DNA of 64,000 nt from Hamadaea flava (GTDB lineage: Bacteria; Actinomycetota; Actinomycetes; Mycobacteriales; Micromonosporaceae), in contig NZ_JAMZDZ010000001.1 of assembly GCF_024172085.1 (NCBI RefSeq), positions 2,232,001 to 2,296,000 on the forward strand, read 5' to 3'. Position 1 is the stretch's first letter; every line of letters starts with the position of its first letter. Positions 15,000 to 23,151 of the stretch are shown piece after piece. A program made the position numbers and the translations under genes. The notes beneath the pieces are model-generated. The model ran no database searches. It was not told the DNA's origin and saw only the letters and a program-made list of their open reading frames with translations.

Positions 15000-16349
15000 C
15001 TAGTCGCGGGTCAGGGACGGCAACGTCGCGGCGAGGGCGGCAGTTTTGCCGCTGGTGCGAAACATCGACACCGCGTTGCCGGGGAGGTCGGCCACACCGT
15101 CTTGGCGTTCCTGGTAGTTGAACGGCAACCGGGCGTGCGGGCCGACTCGGAATACGGGCTGGACGGGGTGTTTGCGGGCAACTCTGGTGCCGTCGTCGAG
15201 GGCGTATTCGTCGAACGCTTTGAGGTCGAGACCGTCGATGAGCGTTTCGGTGTTACCGACACACATGACGACCAGGTCATACATGCGCCCGTCGACGATG
15301 GCGCCGTCGGGGACCGCGATCGGGTTCGCCTGGCGGGCGATCACGGTCAGCCGTTGGCCGCCGCCGTTGCGCGGGCGCAGGAACTGGCCGATGGCCTGGT
15401 ATCGGCCACGCATCTGGTTCTGCCACTGTTCACACGTGGTGGGCAGGTCGGCGGCGTACCAGTCGATGCGGGTCACGTGATCCAGAGCGGCCGCGGCCAC
15501 GAACGGCTGTGGCCCCAGTTCGACAAGTGCTTCGACGGCGCATTTGCCGGAGTCGCCGCCGCCGATCACCGCCGCCCGGCGGATTCCTCGTAGCGGCCAG
15601 ATCGTGGCCATGCGGGTCATGAACTGGTCGAAGGTGAGGATCGTGGTGCCGTTGGCGACGGTGGCGGCGATGGGGTCGCCGAGGCCTCGGGCGTCGATGA
15701 CCCGCCGTGCCACCAGCGACAGGCCGCCGTCGGTCTCGACGAGGACCCCGTCGTCGTCACCGCCCACCGACGCGACGCGGGCGCTGGTCACGACGTCGGC
15801 GTACTGCGCGAGCGCGAGCCGGATCACCAGCGCCATGTCGGTGTTGGTCTGATACTCGCCGCCGCTGGGCAGGTGGTCGGTTTGGATCGGCGCGCCGGGC
15901 AGATAGTTCAGGTTCGCGTCGGCGTCGCCGGCAGGTCCGGAAAGGCCCGGCCGGGTGTGGGAGTTGAGGTAGAAGACGGGCCGTTCGGTCATGGCGAATG
16001 TGCCGCCGGCACGGCTGGACGCCTCGAGGACAACGGGTTTGGGATGGCCGGCCTGGACCCGCACGGCGGCGTAGACGGCGGCGTGGAAGCCGCCGCCGAT
16101 GATGACTTCGCCGAAGTCGACACTGTCCAGGGTCCGTTGCTGGCGTCGCGGGTCGGACCACCAGGCGTCGATGGCCTGGTCGGCGACCGTGCGGGCGGCC
16201 GGGTCCTGGGCGAGGCCTGCCAGACGGGCCTGCGTGGGGCTGGCGAACTCGGCCACGCGGCGAGTGACCGCACGCATGCGGGCGGACTCCCCGCAGCGGC
16301 GGGCGACGTCGTCCAGCATCGAGTCGATCAACGGGGATGGCTCGAACAT
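15000..16349 (-). CDS. FAD/NAD(P)-binding oxidoreductase, 449 aa
   Basis: The start is the ATG at 16347-16349 (MFEPSPLIDSMLDDVARRCG). After a helical N-terminus, VDFGEVIIGGGFHAAVYAAV (about residue 85) is an FAD-type dinucleotide fold, followed by VVLEASSRAGGTF, the acidic end of the second strand. A second dinucleotide fold, AAVIGGGDSGKCAVEALVEL (about residue 260), fits NAD(P)H binding. LVVMCVGNTETL is a closing FAD motif. The arrangement resembles flavin monooxygenases and thioredoxin-reductase-like enzymes, but I cannot name a substrate. A metabolic flavoprotein is unexpected among transfer-associated genes. It is bounded by a nested hairpin upstream (16379-16438). Confidence 0.75.
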   Translation of the reverse strand: MFEPSPLIDSMLDDVARRCGESARMRAVTRRVAEFASPTQARLAGLAQDPAARTVADQAIDAWWSDPRRQQRTLDSVDFGEVIIGGGFHAAVYAAVRVQAGHPKPVVLEASSRAGGTFAMTERPVFYLNSHTRPGLSGPAGDADANLNYLPGAPIQTDHLPSGGEYQTNTDMALVIRLALAQYADVVTSARVASVGGDDDGVLVETDGGLSLVARRVIDARGLGDPIAATVANGTTILTFDQFMTRMATIWPLRGIRRAAVIGGGDSGKCAVEALVELGPQPFVAAAALDHVTRIDWYAADLPTTCEQWQNQMRGRYQAIGQFLRPRNGGGQRLTVIARQANPIAVPDGAIVDGRMYDLVVMCVGNTETLIDGLDLKAFDEYALDDGTRVARKHPVQPVFRVGPHARLPFNYQERQDGVADLPGNAVSMFRTSGKTAALAATLPSLTRD

Positions 16350-16378
16350 GATGCCCCTCCAATGGGGTTGTCCGAGCA

Positions 16379-16438
16379 CCGCAGCGGGCACTCTGCCGCC
16401 CCAGCCCGGGGCGGCAAGACAAGGGTGTCTCGCTGCGG
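16379..16438 (-). terminator. nested hairpin (cruciform-like)
   Basis: Outer perfect 8-bp arms at 16379-16386 and 16431-16438 enclose a perfect 9-bp inner stem (16394-16402 with 16408-16416). It lies in the 216-base gap upstream of the flavoprotein gene, which holds no other gene. Confidence 0.55.
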
Positions 16439-16565
16439 CGCCCGGGGATGGACGTGCAGGAATGGGTTTCGGTAATCGGTGCCTCGTACAGGGCGGGCCG
16501 GCACCGATGGGTGCGTGGTGTGCTGTAGGTGCCGCCGGTGGATGGCGGCGGCTGGGCAAAAGGGG

Positions 16566-17234
16566 TCAGCGGGCAGGCTGAGGAGGTTCGATCGCCAGGG
16601 CGGTGATGAACGCGGTCAGTCGTGTGGCGTCGGCTGTGGTCAACAGCGCGGGCAAGGTCAGCTCGGCCCGCTTTCCGTCACGCAACGGGAACGGATAGAT
16701 GATCATCGACTGGGCGGCCGGTGATACTGGGGCGGCCGGTTGCTCAGGTGCCGGTGCGGGCCGTTGCCTGCCGGCGTTTGCCGATGTGGATGGTGAGGGC
16801 TTGCCGGTGGCGGGTTTCGCCCTGGCGGCGGGCTTGCCGGTGGCGGCCGGTCCGCGGCTGGCCGCCGTTGTGCGGCGACCGGTGGCTTGCTGTGCGGGTT
16901 TGCGCTGGCGGGCGGTCAGCGCCCACAGCGGATCGTCGGCTGCGCGGGCGGTGACCATGGCGATCGCCCGAGTGAGTTGACTGAGGTAGGTGCCACGGGT
17001 GGTCCGGGTCAGACCCGGACGGGCCTGCGAGTACAGGTCGAGCAGGTCCGGTACCGACAGGTCGGCCAGGACGTCGGTGTCGAGGACGCCGACATCGTCG
17101 AGCAGGCGGCGCACGTTGCCGGCCAATGCGCGGGCCCGCGGCGCGGGCATGATCTCCAGATCGGCGAATTCGTCGAGGAACGCCCGCAGATCCGCCACGT
17201 TCACACGCTGCAGGCTGGAAGGGTCTTGTGTCAT
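16566..17234 (-). CDS. hypothetical protein with integrase-core-like N-terminus, 222 aa
   Basis: The start is the ATG at 17232-17234. Residues about 10-105 are helical and carry VADLRAFLDEFADLEIMPAP, then NVRRLLDDVGVLDTDVLADL and TRTTRGTYLSQLTRAIAMV. This is a layout reminiscent of the SAM-like core-binding domain of tyrosine recombinases but without a catalytic domain. A Pro/Ala/Lys-rich linker follows. The C-terminus MIIYPFPLRDGKRAELTLPA, then TADATRLTAFITALA, is a short module I associate with DNA-linked hypothetical proteins of actinomycete elements. It probably binds DNA. No enzyme motif is present. Confidence 0.6.
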   Translation of the reverse strand: MTQDPSSLQRVNVADLRAFLDEFADLEIMPAPRARALAGNVRRLLDDVGVLDTDVLADLSVPDLLDLYSQARPGLTRTTRGTYLSQLTRAIAMVTARAADDPLWALTARQRKPAQQATGRRTTAASRGPAATGKPAARAKPATGKPSPSTSANAGRQRPAPAPEQPAAPVSPAAQSMIIYPFPLRDGKRAELTLPALLTTADATRLTAFITALAIEPPQPAR

Positions 17235-17364
17235 CGTTTCCGCTCCCCCGGGTTACCGGGATGTCAGCTGATGGGGCGCCGACGTCTGCGGCGCGGCTAG
17301 GCATCGGACTGCGGACAGTGCCCGCCGCGCAGAGCGGCGCAGGCGATCACCGGCCACGGTGCTG

Positions 17365-18093
17365 TCACATGGGGCAGGTGCAGCCGATGCCGGGGTTGTG
17401 GTCGCCGACCGCGACCGCCACGAGCAGCACGTCACCGTCGAGCGTGTATAGGTACCCGCAGACCCGGTCGCGGTGGGCCATGACCTCGCGCAGCGTGACC
17501 GGCCGCTGGGGCCGGTCCAACGCTGTGGCGATGACCTGCCGGCCGGTGGTGATTAGCGCGTCGGGACACAGATGGGTGCCGACGATGTAGTCGACGTAGG
17601 TGGCGAGGCTTGCGGTGATGGCTTCCAGCCGCACTCCGCTGTAATGCAACGCCTGTTGCTGGTCCTGCTCGCGCATGGCGGCGATCAGGGGCTGTTCGGC
17701 CCACCGTCGGACGCCGCGGTGTTCGTCGATGCGGCTGAACTGCGGTGCGGTGAACGGCAGGAAGCAGCGGGCCGGCAGCGCGGGCGCTAGGTGGCCGTAC
17801 TGCTGGTGCCACTGGGTGTAGTCGTTCGTGGCGGCCGTGGCCAGAGCGCGGATCATGGGGCCGGGCAGCCAGTAGCGCACGGGAAGCGCGCAGCAGGCTA
17901 GCGTCCGGTTGGGTAACGGGCGGGCGCCGTGGGTGACGGCGTGGTGCTCGGCGTTGGTGTACAGGTGCGGGATCGGGGTGAACCGGCTGCCTGTGATCAG
18001 CCCGTCGAGGTGAGCGGCGATCTGGTCGGCCAGTGGAAGGCTGCTGCCGGCGGGAATGCACAGCAGCAGTTCGGCGCGGTCTGGCAAGCGCAT
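17365..18093 (-). CDS. hypothetical protein, 242 aa
   Basis: The start is the ATG at 18091-18093 with an AAAGGAG site (MRLPDRAELLLCIPAGSSLP). The opening LLLCIPAG strand is followed by helical regions and several cysteines, including LACCALPVRYWLPG and a C-terminal GIGCTCPM. No signal peptide or membrane helix is seen. The N-terminal strand motif (LLCIPA) resembles VLVCLPAA at 25165-26202 and LVVCLPAD at 26439-27152, suggesting a distant relationship among these element proteins. Function unknown. Confidence 0.55.
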   Translation of the reverse strand: MRLPDRAELLLCIPAGSSLPLADQIAAHLDGLITGSRFTPIPHLYTNAEHHAVTHGARPLPNRTLACCALPVRYWLPGPMIRALATAATNDYTQWHQQYGHLAPALPARCFLPFTAPQFSRIDEHRGVRRWAEQPLIAAMREQDQQQALHYSGVRLEAITASLATYVDYIVGTHLCPDALITTGRQVIATALDRPQRPVTLREVMAHRDRVCGYLYTLDGDVLLVAVAVGDHNPGIGCTCPM

Positions 18094-18191
18094 CACAGGC
18101 TCCTTTCTGATGTTGAGGGTCGACGGCACGAAACCCCTGCCGGGATGCCCGGCGCAGGAGTGTTCGCGACGGCGGTGGGTGTGCACAATTT

Positions 18192-18218
18192 CGGCGGGCA
18201 CCTGGTGAGTGCCCGCCG
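18192..18218 (-). terminator. hairpin with perfect 10-bp arms
   Basis: Arms 18192-18201 and 18209-18218 around a 7-base loop, 23 bases past the stop of the next minus-strand gene (18241). Confidence 0.6.
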
Positions 18219-18240
18219 GGTCGGTGACGCCTTGTGGGTG

Positions 18241-19131
18241 TCAGGGTTTGCGGCGCAGCCGATGGTTGGCGGCTACGCCTGCCAGTTCGAGTTCCTGCGC
18301 TTCGGTGCGCAGGTCGGGGGCTGACAGTTCGGCGTTGTCGCACATGAGGTTGCAGCGGGTGGCTGTGGCGATCATGGCGTCGACGGCGTCGGTGATGCTG
18401 GCGTGCCCACTGGTGGTCAGCAGCCCTTCGGAGCCGCCGGTGGGGTCACTGGTGTGGAAGTCACCGACCGCGACGAAGCCCGGTTCAGCGCCGGTCACGG
18501 TGATTCCGGTCAGGGTGGGCAGGCCTCGCGCGCTTATCGGGTGGGCGGCACACAGGTCCCGCAGATCCACCAGTTGCTGGGCTGCCACGCGCATCAGGTC
18601 GCGGATCGAGTCGGCGTTCTGCTCGGCGTGGCCAAGGTGATCGCCGCAGTACGGGCCGAGTTCAGCCAGGCAGTCGCCGACGGAGGTGACCAGGTCGGAC
18701 AACCCTGGCAGCAGAATCCGCAGATCGGTTTCGGCGTCGAACAGCAAAGCGATCGGCACGTTACGTGCGGCGTCGACCGCCCTGATGACGGCGTGGTGGG
18801 CCACAGCAGGCTGGTCATCGGTCAGCCACGTCAGCGGGGCGCGGCAGGTGACGAACTTCTGAGCGAGCATCGCTTCGATCTGCGCGGTGCGGACCTGCCG
18901 GAACAGGGCGGTCCCGTGCTCGTTGGTTGCCACCGGGTCGGCGACGGTCAGCACGAATGCCGGGGTCACCAGGTAGGCGGTGTCGTTGTGGACGAGCAGC
19001 GGGGTGAGGGTCAGCTCGTCGACGACAGCGTCCAGGCAACCGTGGATGGTTTCCAGGGGATGGTGGGCCAGTTGCGGCACAGCGTCGGCGAAGCCGAGCG
19101 GGTCGAGGATCGTGAAGGGCGACGGTTGCAC
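18241..19131 (-). CDS. hypothetical protein, 296 aa
   Basis: The start is taken as the GTG at 19129-19131 (VQPSPFTILDPLGFADAVPQ) because AGGAGG lies nine bases upstream. The protein looks soluble and mixed alpha/beta: LLVHNDTAYLVTPAFVLTVA near residue 45, NVPIALLFDAETDLRILLPG near 130, and a Cys/His segment AELGPYCGDHLGHAEQ near 160. No family or catalytic site is recognised. A weak version of the recurring promoter (TTGATG, 17 bases, TGTGGT) lies 34 bases upstream. Confidence 0.6.
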   Translation of the reverse strand: MQPSPFTILDPLGFADAVPQLAHHPLETIHGCLDAVVDELTLTPLLVHNDTAYLVTPAFVLTVADPVATNEHGTALFRQVRTAQIEAMLAQKFVTCRAPLTWLTDDQPAVAHHAVIRAVDAARNVPIALLFDAETDLRILLPGLSDLVTSVGDCLAELGPYCGDHLGHAEQNADSIRDLMRVAAQQLVDLRDLCAAHPISARGLPTLTGITVTGAEPGFVAVGDFHTSDPTGGSEGLLTTSGHASITDAVDAMIATATRCNLMCDNAELSAPDLRTEAQELELAGVAANHRLRRKP

Positions 19132-19164
19132 ACGTGCCTCCTGACAGGTGGTCGGACGATCACG

Positions 19165-19193
19165 ACCACACCGCCGAACCCACCACACATCAA
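19165..19193 (-). promoter_or_regulatory. weak variant of the recurring promoter
   Basis: -35 TTGATG (19188-19193, context GCTTGATG), 17-base spacer, -10 TGTGGT (19165-19170), upstream of the 296-aa gene. The match to the other five is partial. Confidence 0.35.
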
Positions 19194-19306
19194 GCCACAT
19201 CGACCGAAGTTCGCTGGCGGCGAAGCCGCCTGAGCCGAACCGCCGGTGAAGCCGAGCTGATTCCGGCGAGCCCCGGACGAGCTCCGTGTACCCGCTGGTG
19301 TGCCGG

Positions 19307-20053
19307 TTAGGCCAGTCGCCTGGCCAGGCGCTGCATCTTCCGGTGACATCGCACCGTCTGCACGAGCGTGCTCGACGCGTCCGGCCAGACCAGCACCAAG
19401 TCGGTGCACAGTGCGGCAGCCGCGAACCTGACGTCTTCGGTGAGCCTGGGGGCAAGGATCGTGACGTCGGCTCGCGGATGGAGTTGGGCTGCGACGACCT
19501 CGGCGAGCGCGTCGTGGTGAATGAAGACGTGCGCCGCAGAGGCCCACACGCCGGTGGCCTGTGATGGGGTCATCACACGTAGCGCTGTCGCACCCGGCAG
19601 CTCGCCGAGCGTCTCGAGAACGCCTGCCGGGTCAGCGGTGATCAGGACAGAGTCGGCAAGACTGCCGCGGCCCGGCCGGCCCAGTGCCGTCCCGATGAGG
19701 CCACGCAATTCCGTGGCGACAGAAGCCCGCTCCCGCTCCGGGATCTGTACGGCTGATGCGCCAAGTGGGATCACGTGGCAGCTCATCGTCGCGTCGACGA
19801 CCATCACCGTGTGGTAGTCCGGCAGCCAGACCCCGGCGGCGATCGTGTCGGGCTCCAGCCAGGTCCACCGGTAGGACAAGACCATCAGGCAGGTGGCCAC
19901 ACCGCGGTCCCATTCGCTGATGAACGGCGGCACACGCCAGCCGTTCGCGTCGTTACGTGCCCAGATCAGCGTCGGCTGCGGCCGAGCGGTGAGGCCGAGT
20001 TCCTCGAGTGCCGCCTGGATCAGGGCGGGATCAAGCATCACGTCTTCAGGCAT
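19307..20053 (-). CDS. hypothetical protein, 248 aa
   Basis: The start is taken as the ATG at 20051-20053 (MPEDVMLDPALIQAALEELG), eight bases after an AAAGGA site. An ATG two codons upstream is too close to that site. The protein is mixed alpha/beta with PTLIWARNDANGWRVPPFIS, TVMVVDATMSCHVIPLGASA and a C-terminal basic helix (TVRCHRKMQRLARRLA). No motif is recognised. It is the last minus-strand gene before a four-gene plus-strand block begins at 20298. Confidence 0.6.
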   Translation of the reverse strand: MPEDVMLDPALIQAALEELGLTARPQPTLIWARNDANGWRVPPFISEWDRGVATCLMVLSYRWTWLEPDTIAAGVWLPDYHTVMVVDATMSCHVIPLGASAVQIPERERASVATELRGLIGTALGRPGRGSLADSVLITADPAGVLETLGELPGATALRVMTPSQATGVWASAAHVFIHHDALAEVVAAQLHPRADVTILAPRLTEDVRFAAAALCTDLVLVWPDASSTLVQTVRCHRKMQRLARRLA

Positions 20054-20297
20054 GTCCATTGTCCTTTCACGAGCAGGTGGGGGTTGGAAGGTGGTGAGCG
20101 GCAACCGGTGCCAGGGCAGGGTGCACCCGCACGGGTGCGATGGCAGGCTGGTGAGCGATGTGCCGTGCCCGGGTGGTGGCGCCTCGGAATCCTCCAGGGG
20201 GCATCGTCGGCCGCCCAGGGCCGCTGCGGATGACGAGGCGGCATACGCGGGCGCGGGATCAGCACATTGAGACGGTGTCAGGGCGAGGATGGGGGTC

Positions 20298-20825
20298 ATG
20301 ACCGTCGACAGCCGCAGTCCGCACAACGATCCCCGCATGCCACGGCCGACGCGAGCCGACGAACGCACGACCATGACCGCGTTCCTGCGCTGGCATCGGC
20401 TGACGTTCGAGGTCAAATGTGCAGGCCTGTCAGCGGCCGAGTTAGCACGGCGCAGCGCCGGCCGGTCGACGCTGTCGCTGCTGGGCCTGATCCGTCATCA
20501 CGCCGAAGGCGAACGTTTCTGGTTCCGGCAGGTCATGGCCGCAGAGAATCCTCCACCGTTGTTCGCGGGGGATGGTGATGTGGCGTTCGCTGTCACCGGC
20601 GATCCTCACCTGGTGGCGCAGGCGTGGCAGATGTGGCGCGAGGAGGTCGCGTTCGCCGAGCGGTTCGTCGCCACCGCATCCGACCTGGACGTCGTCGGTG
20701 ACGAACCCGGCGCTGGACCGGTGAGCTTGCGCTGGGTGCTGTTGCACATGATCGAGGAATACGCACGCCACAACGGCCACGCCGATCTGCTGCGTGAGCA
20801 TATCGACGGCCGGACAGGACTCTGA
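20298..20825 (+). CDS. DinB/DUF664-family protein, 175 aa
   Basis: The start is taken as the ATG at 20298 behind a G-rich site; an in-frame ATG at 20289 is possible. The chain is a four-helix bundle of the DinB type. ERTTMTAFLRWHRLTFEVKC is the first helix, LSLLGLIRHHAEGERFWFRQ carries the first metal His, and LRWVLLHMIEEYARHNGHAD carries the H...H pair that normally completes the site. This matches DUF664, which is part of the DinB/mycothiol-dependent superfamily. Members bind a metal and often act in thiol transfer, but many are uncharacterised. It opens a plus-strand block inside an otherwise minus-strand region, so it is probably acquired cargo. Confidence 0.85.
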   Translation: MTVDSRSPHNDPRMPRPTRADERTTMTAFLRWHRLTFEVKCAGLSAAELARRSAGRSTLSLLGLIRHHAEGERFWFRQVMAAENPPPLFAGDGDVAFAVTGDPHLVAQAWQMWREEVAFAERFVATASDLDVVGDEPGAGPVSLRWVLLHMIEEYARHNGHADLLREHIDGRTGL

Positions 20826-20911
20826 CCGGCGCCCGGCTACGCGACGCAGCCGGTGTGGTTGCTGCGGCGGGTCATTGTGACCTCGGCTGCCGTCGTGGCA
20901 TCGTTCGTCGC

Positions 20912-21421
20912 GTGACCGCCGAGCAGCACCTCGCCGACTCCCTCGCCGGGCTGGCCAAAGCCATGCGGACCTGGCCGGCGACACCTGCTACCGCAGGTTG
21001 GAAGTACCGGTCGTTTCCCGAACTCGTGCTGGCCGAAGGGCGGCTGTTCACCCCGTCGCCCACGCAGGCGGTCCCTGTCGAGTGGCGCGCCGCCCCGTCG
21101 ACGTGCTACGTGTCGGCCACCCTGTGGGCAACCCAGTCCGAGATTGCCTACGTGGAAGGCTGGGCGTCAACGGATCTGCTGTACTTCGGCACCGAGCACG
21201 CCTGGTGCGCGAAGCCAGGCGAGTCTGCCGCACTCGATCCCACGTGGGACGAGCCTGGCCAGGCCTACCTCGGTGTCGCGTTCCACCCGACCTGGCGGCG
21301 CCGATATGCCGTGCCGAGCCTGTTCACCGTCGAACATGAAGTCGGCCGCAACCTGCTGCAGCACGGGCTGCCCGATGAGGCACGCATAGACGTCGGCCAG
21401 CCGTTACCGGACCACGGTTGA
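20912..21421 (+). CDS. transglutaminase-like hypothetical protein, about 169 aa
   Basis: The start is uncertain. The GTG at 20912 (VTAEQHLADSLAGLAKAMRT) is used; the same frame is open to 20855. The core reads WKYRSFPELVLAEGRLF, then STCYVSATLWA, then YVEGWASTDLLYFGTEHAWC, then ALDPTWDEPGQAYLGVAF. A Cys, then HAW, then a D in DPTW is the order of the transglutaminase-type Cys-His-Asp triad, so a papain-like/transglutaminase fold is inferred. I have seen similar proteins annotated only as hypothetical in actinomycetes. It is followed after five bases by the caspase-like gene, so the two are probably co-translated. Confidence 0.6.
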   Translation: MTAEQHLADSLAGLAKAMRTWPATPATAGWKYRSFPELVLAEGRLFTPSPTQAVPVEWRAAPSTCYVSATLWATQSEIAYVEGWASTDLLYFGTEHAWCAKPGESAALDPTWDEPGQAYLGVAFHPTWRRRYAVPSLFTVEHEVGRNLLQHGLPDEARIDVGQPLPDHG

Positions 21422-21426
21422 CGGCC

Positions 21427-21999
21427 ATGGACCTCACTGTCGAACCTGGCGCCGACCGCACAACTCATCTGATCGCCGAACGAGCCGCCTCGCGGGTGGT
21501 GCGTCACCTTCGGCATGCCGGCGATACCGCCGCGGCCGCCGGACGGCTGCGCGTGCGTCTTGAAGACGGCCCCGAGCACGAGCGTATCCTTGCCGCCCAG
21601 GCACCCGTCGATCTGGTCGTGCTCGACGGGCACGGATATCCCGATGACCGCCGGGTCGGCCGGATGAGACTGTCCTCGCTACGCTCCCACACCGGGGGCA
21701 TCGAAGCCCCTGCTGTCATGCTGGGCTACTGCTGGGGCGCCGAACCTCCGCTGATCGACGCCCTGGCCGAGTGCCTGTGCGGCCCGACCGCGGTCCTGGC
21801 GTGCGCCGGCTCCGCACCGTATGAGCGCGGCGAAATCCTGCTGACCGAACTTCTCCTGCGCCTGGCCCGCTGTGACGGGCCGATCGTGGCCGACAGCATG
21901 TACACGATCATGAGCGCGACGGTCGACGCGGCACGGGCACAGCACGCGCGTCGGCATTGGCAGCGTTGGCGTGCGCTGCTCCTCCCAAGACATTTGTAG
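21427..21999 (+). CDS. small caspase/CHAT-like protein, 190 aa
   Basis: The start is the ATG at 21427; a TTG at 21418 overlapping the previous stop is an alternative. The middle of the chain reads PVDLVVLDGHGYPDD, and some 40 residues later PAVMLGYCWGAEPPL. A His-Gly after a hydrophobic strand and a Cys after the next strand is the catalytic dyad layout of the caspase-like (CHAT) fold. VLACAGSAPYERGEILLTEL continues the fold. The protein is short for a CHAT peptidase, with no visible partner-binding domain. If active it would be a cysteine peptidase. Its neighbour with a transglutaminase-like triad makes a two-enzyme cassette plausible. All of this is inferred from motif order. Confidence 0.5.
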   Translation: MDLTVEPGADRTTHLIAERAASRVVRHLRHAGDTAAAAGRLRVRLEDGPEHERILAAQAPVDLVVLDGHGYPDDRRVGRMRLSSLRSHTGGIEAPAVMLGYCWGAEPPLIDALAECLCGPTAVLACAGSAPYERGEILLTELLLRLARCDGPIVADSMYTIMSATVDAARAQHARRHWQRWRALLLPRHL

Positions 22000-22053
22000 G
22001 TTCACGTCAGAAATATCGGAGGCGGTGCTGTTGACCTGGCGTTAGCTCAGGCT

Positions 22054-22095
22054 TTCTCGTCGATTCGTCGGCGGACTCTTCTCACCGATCTGTCG
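22054..22095. repeat. two direct copies of a 17-bp repeat
   Basis: Copies at 22054-22070 and 22079-22095 (TTCTCRYCGATYYGTCG, 13 of 17 identical, 25 bases apart). Two further copies, in inverted arrangement, lie at 23075-23124 on the other side of the gene at 22244-22993. Confidence 0.6.
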
Positions 22096-22243
22096 TTTTC
22101 TTGAGGATCTTGTTTTGGTGGGGCGAGTCCAGGGTCCGATTTGGCGAGGCGGGAGAAGTCGCATTTAGTGGCAAGCTGGCCGCGTGCGTTGCCTGGATCT
22201 TTGATTTGGCGGTCTTGTCGTAGCGGGCTCCTACGATGTACCG

Positions 22244-22993
22244 GTGACGCGATTCGTGCAGCAGCCTGACTACGAGGGTGCGGAGTTCATCGACCTGTCG
22301 ATGGCCAGCGCGACCTTCCGCGAGGTGGATCTCAGCGGCGCCCGGATGCATGGCGTCCTGCTGCTCAACGCCGACATCGACGGGGCGATCGACGGGCTGC
22401 GCATTAATGGCGTGGAGATCATGCCGTTGATCGAAGCCGAGCTGGATCGCCTGCACCCCGAACGGCTGCGACTGCGACCGACCACACCCGAGACAATGCG
22501 CGACGCGGTGGATGTCATCGAGGAGCTGTGGCACGCGACGGTCCGACGCGCAAGCGCGCTGCCGGAGGAAGCCGTCTACAGATCAGTGAACGACGAATGG
22601 TCACTGGCCCAAACCCTGCGCCACACGATCTTCGTCGTGGACGCATGGTACGGCCACGCGGCGGCCCTTCGCCCGAACCCGTTCCATCCGATCGGCGTAC
22701 CCGCATCGTTCACCACCAACGGCGCCGAGTTCGGCATCGACGAGTCAGCCGCGCCCACCCTCGGCGAAATCCTCGCCGTGCGCGCCGAGCGGATCGCCGA
22801 TCTGCGCTCGTATCTGGCGGAGGTCACGCAGGAGGAGCTGGACCGGGTGCGGGGGCCGAATACCGCGATCGGCTGCCCGTCGCCCGCCGAACGTACGGCG
22901 GCCAAGTGCCTGCAAGTCATCTTCAGCGACGAGTGGGCGCACGTGCAGTTCGCCAACCGTGACCTGGCCACCTTGGAACAGGAGTATGCGTGA
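22244..22993 (+). CDS. DinB-family protein with pentapeptide-repeat N-terminus, 249 aa
   Basis: The start is the GTG at 22244. Residues about 10-55 form a short pentapeptide-repeat coil (AEFIDLSMASATFREVDLSG, then ARMHGVLLLNADIDGAI). After that a DinB bundle follows: HATVRRASALPEEAVYRSVN, then EWSLAQTLRHTIFVVDAWYG, and near the end CLQVIFSDEWAHVQFANRDL with the paired metal histidines. The fusion of a short pentapeptide coil to DinB is a known actinomycete architecture of unknown substrate. Repeats on both sides (22054-22095 and 23075-23124) suggest the gene arrived as a small cassette or is controlled from those sites. Confidence 0.85.
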   Translation: MTRFVQQPDYEGAEFIDLSMASATFREVDLSGARMHGVLLLNADIDGAIDGLRINGVEIMPLIEAELDRLHPERLRLRPTTPETMRDAVDVIEELWHATVRRASALPEEAVYRSVNDEWSLAQTLRHTIFVVDAWYGHAAALRPNPFHPIGVPASFTTNGAEFGIDESAAPTLGEILAVRAERIADLRSYLAEVTQEELDRVRGPNTAIGCPSPAERTAAKCLQVIFSDEWAHVQFANRDLATLEQEYA

Positions 22994-23074
22994 TGCTCCG
23001 CGGGGTCCGAACCCACCCGACGGCCATGCGGGCATGCGAGACAGCGCCGTCTGCGATGAGACACGGCGACGAAC

Positions 23075-23124
23075 GTCTCACCGATTTGTCGGAAGCGACA
23101 AGTACGCCGACAGATCGATGAGAA
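23075..23124. repeat. inverted pair of the 17-bp repeat
   Basis: Copies at 23075-23091 (plus) and 23108-23124 (minus) form an inverted pair around a 16-base centre. The minus copy matches the copy at 22079-22095 in 16 of 17 positions. The pair lies 28 bases past the stop of the M23 gene on the opposite strand. Confidence 0.6.
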
Positions 23125-23151
23125 ACCGAAAGATCTACTGAGAACCTACAA

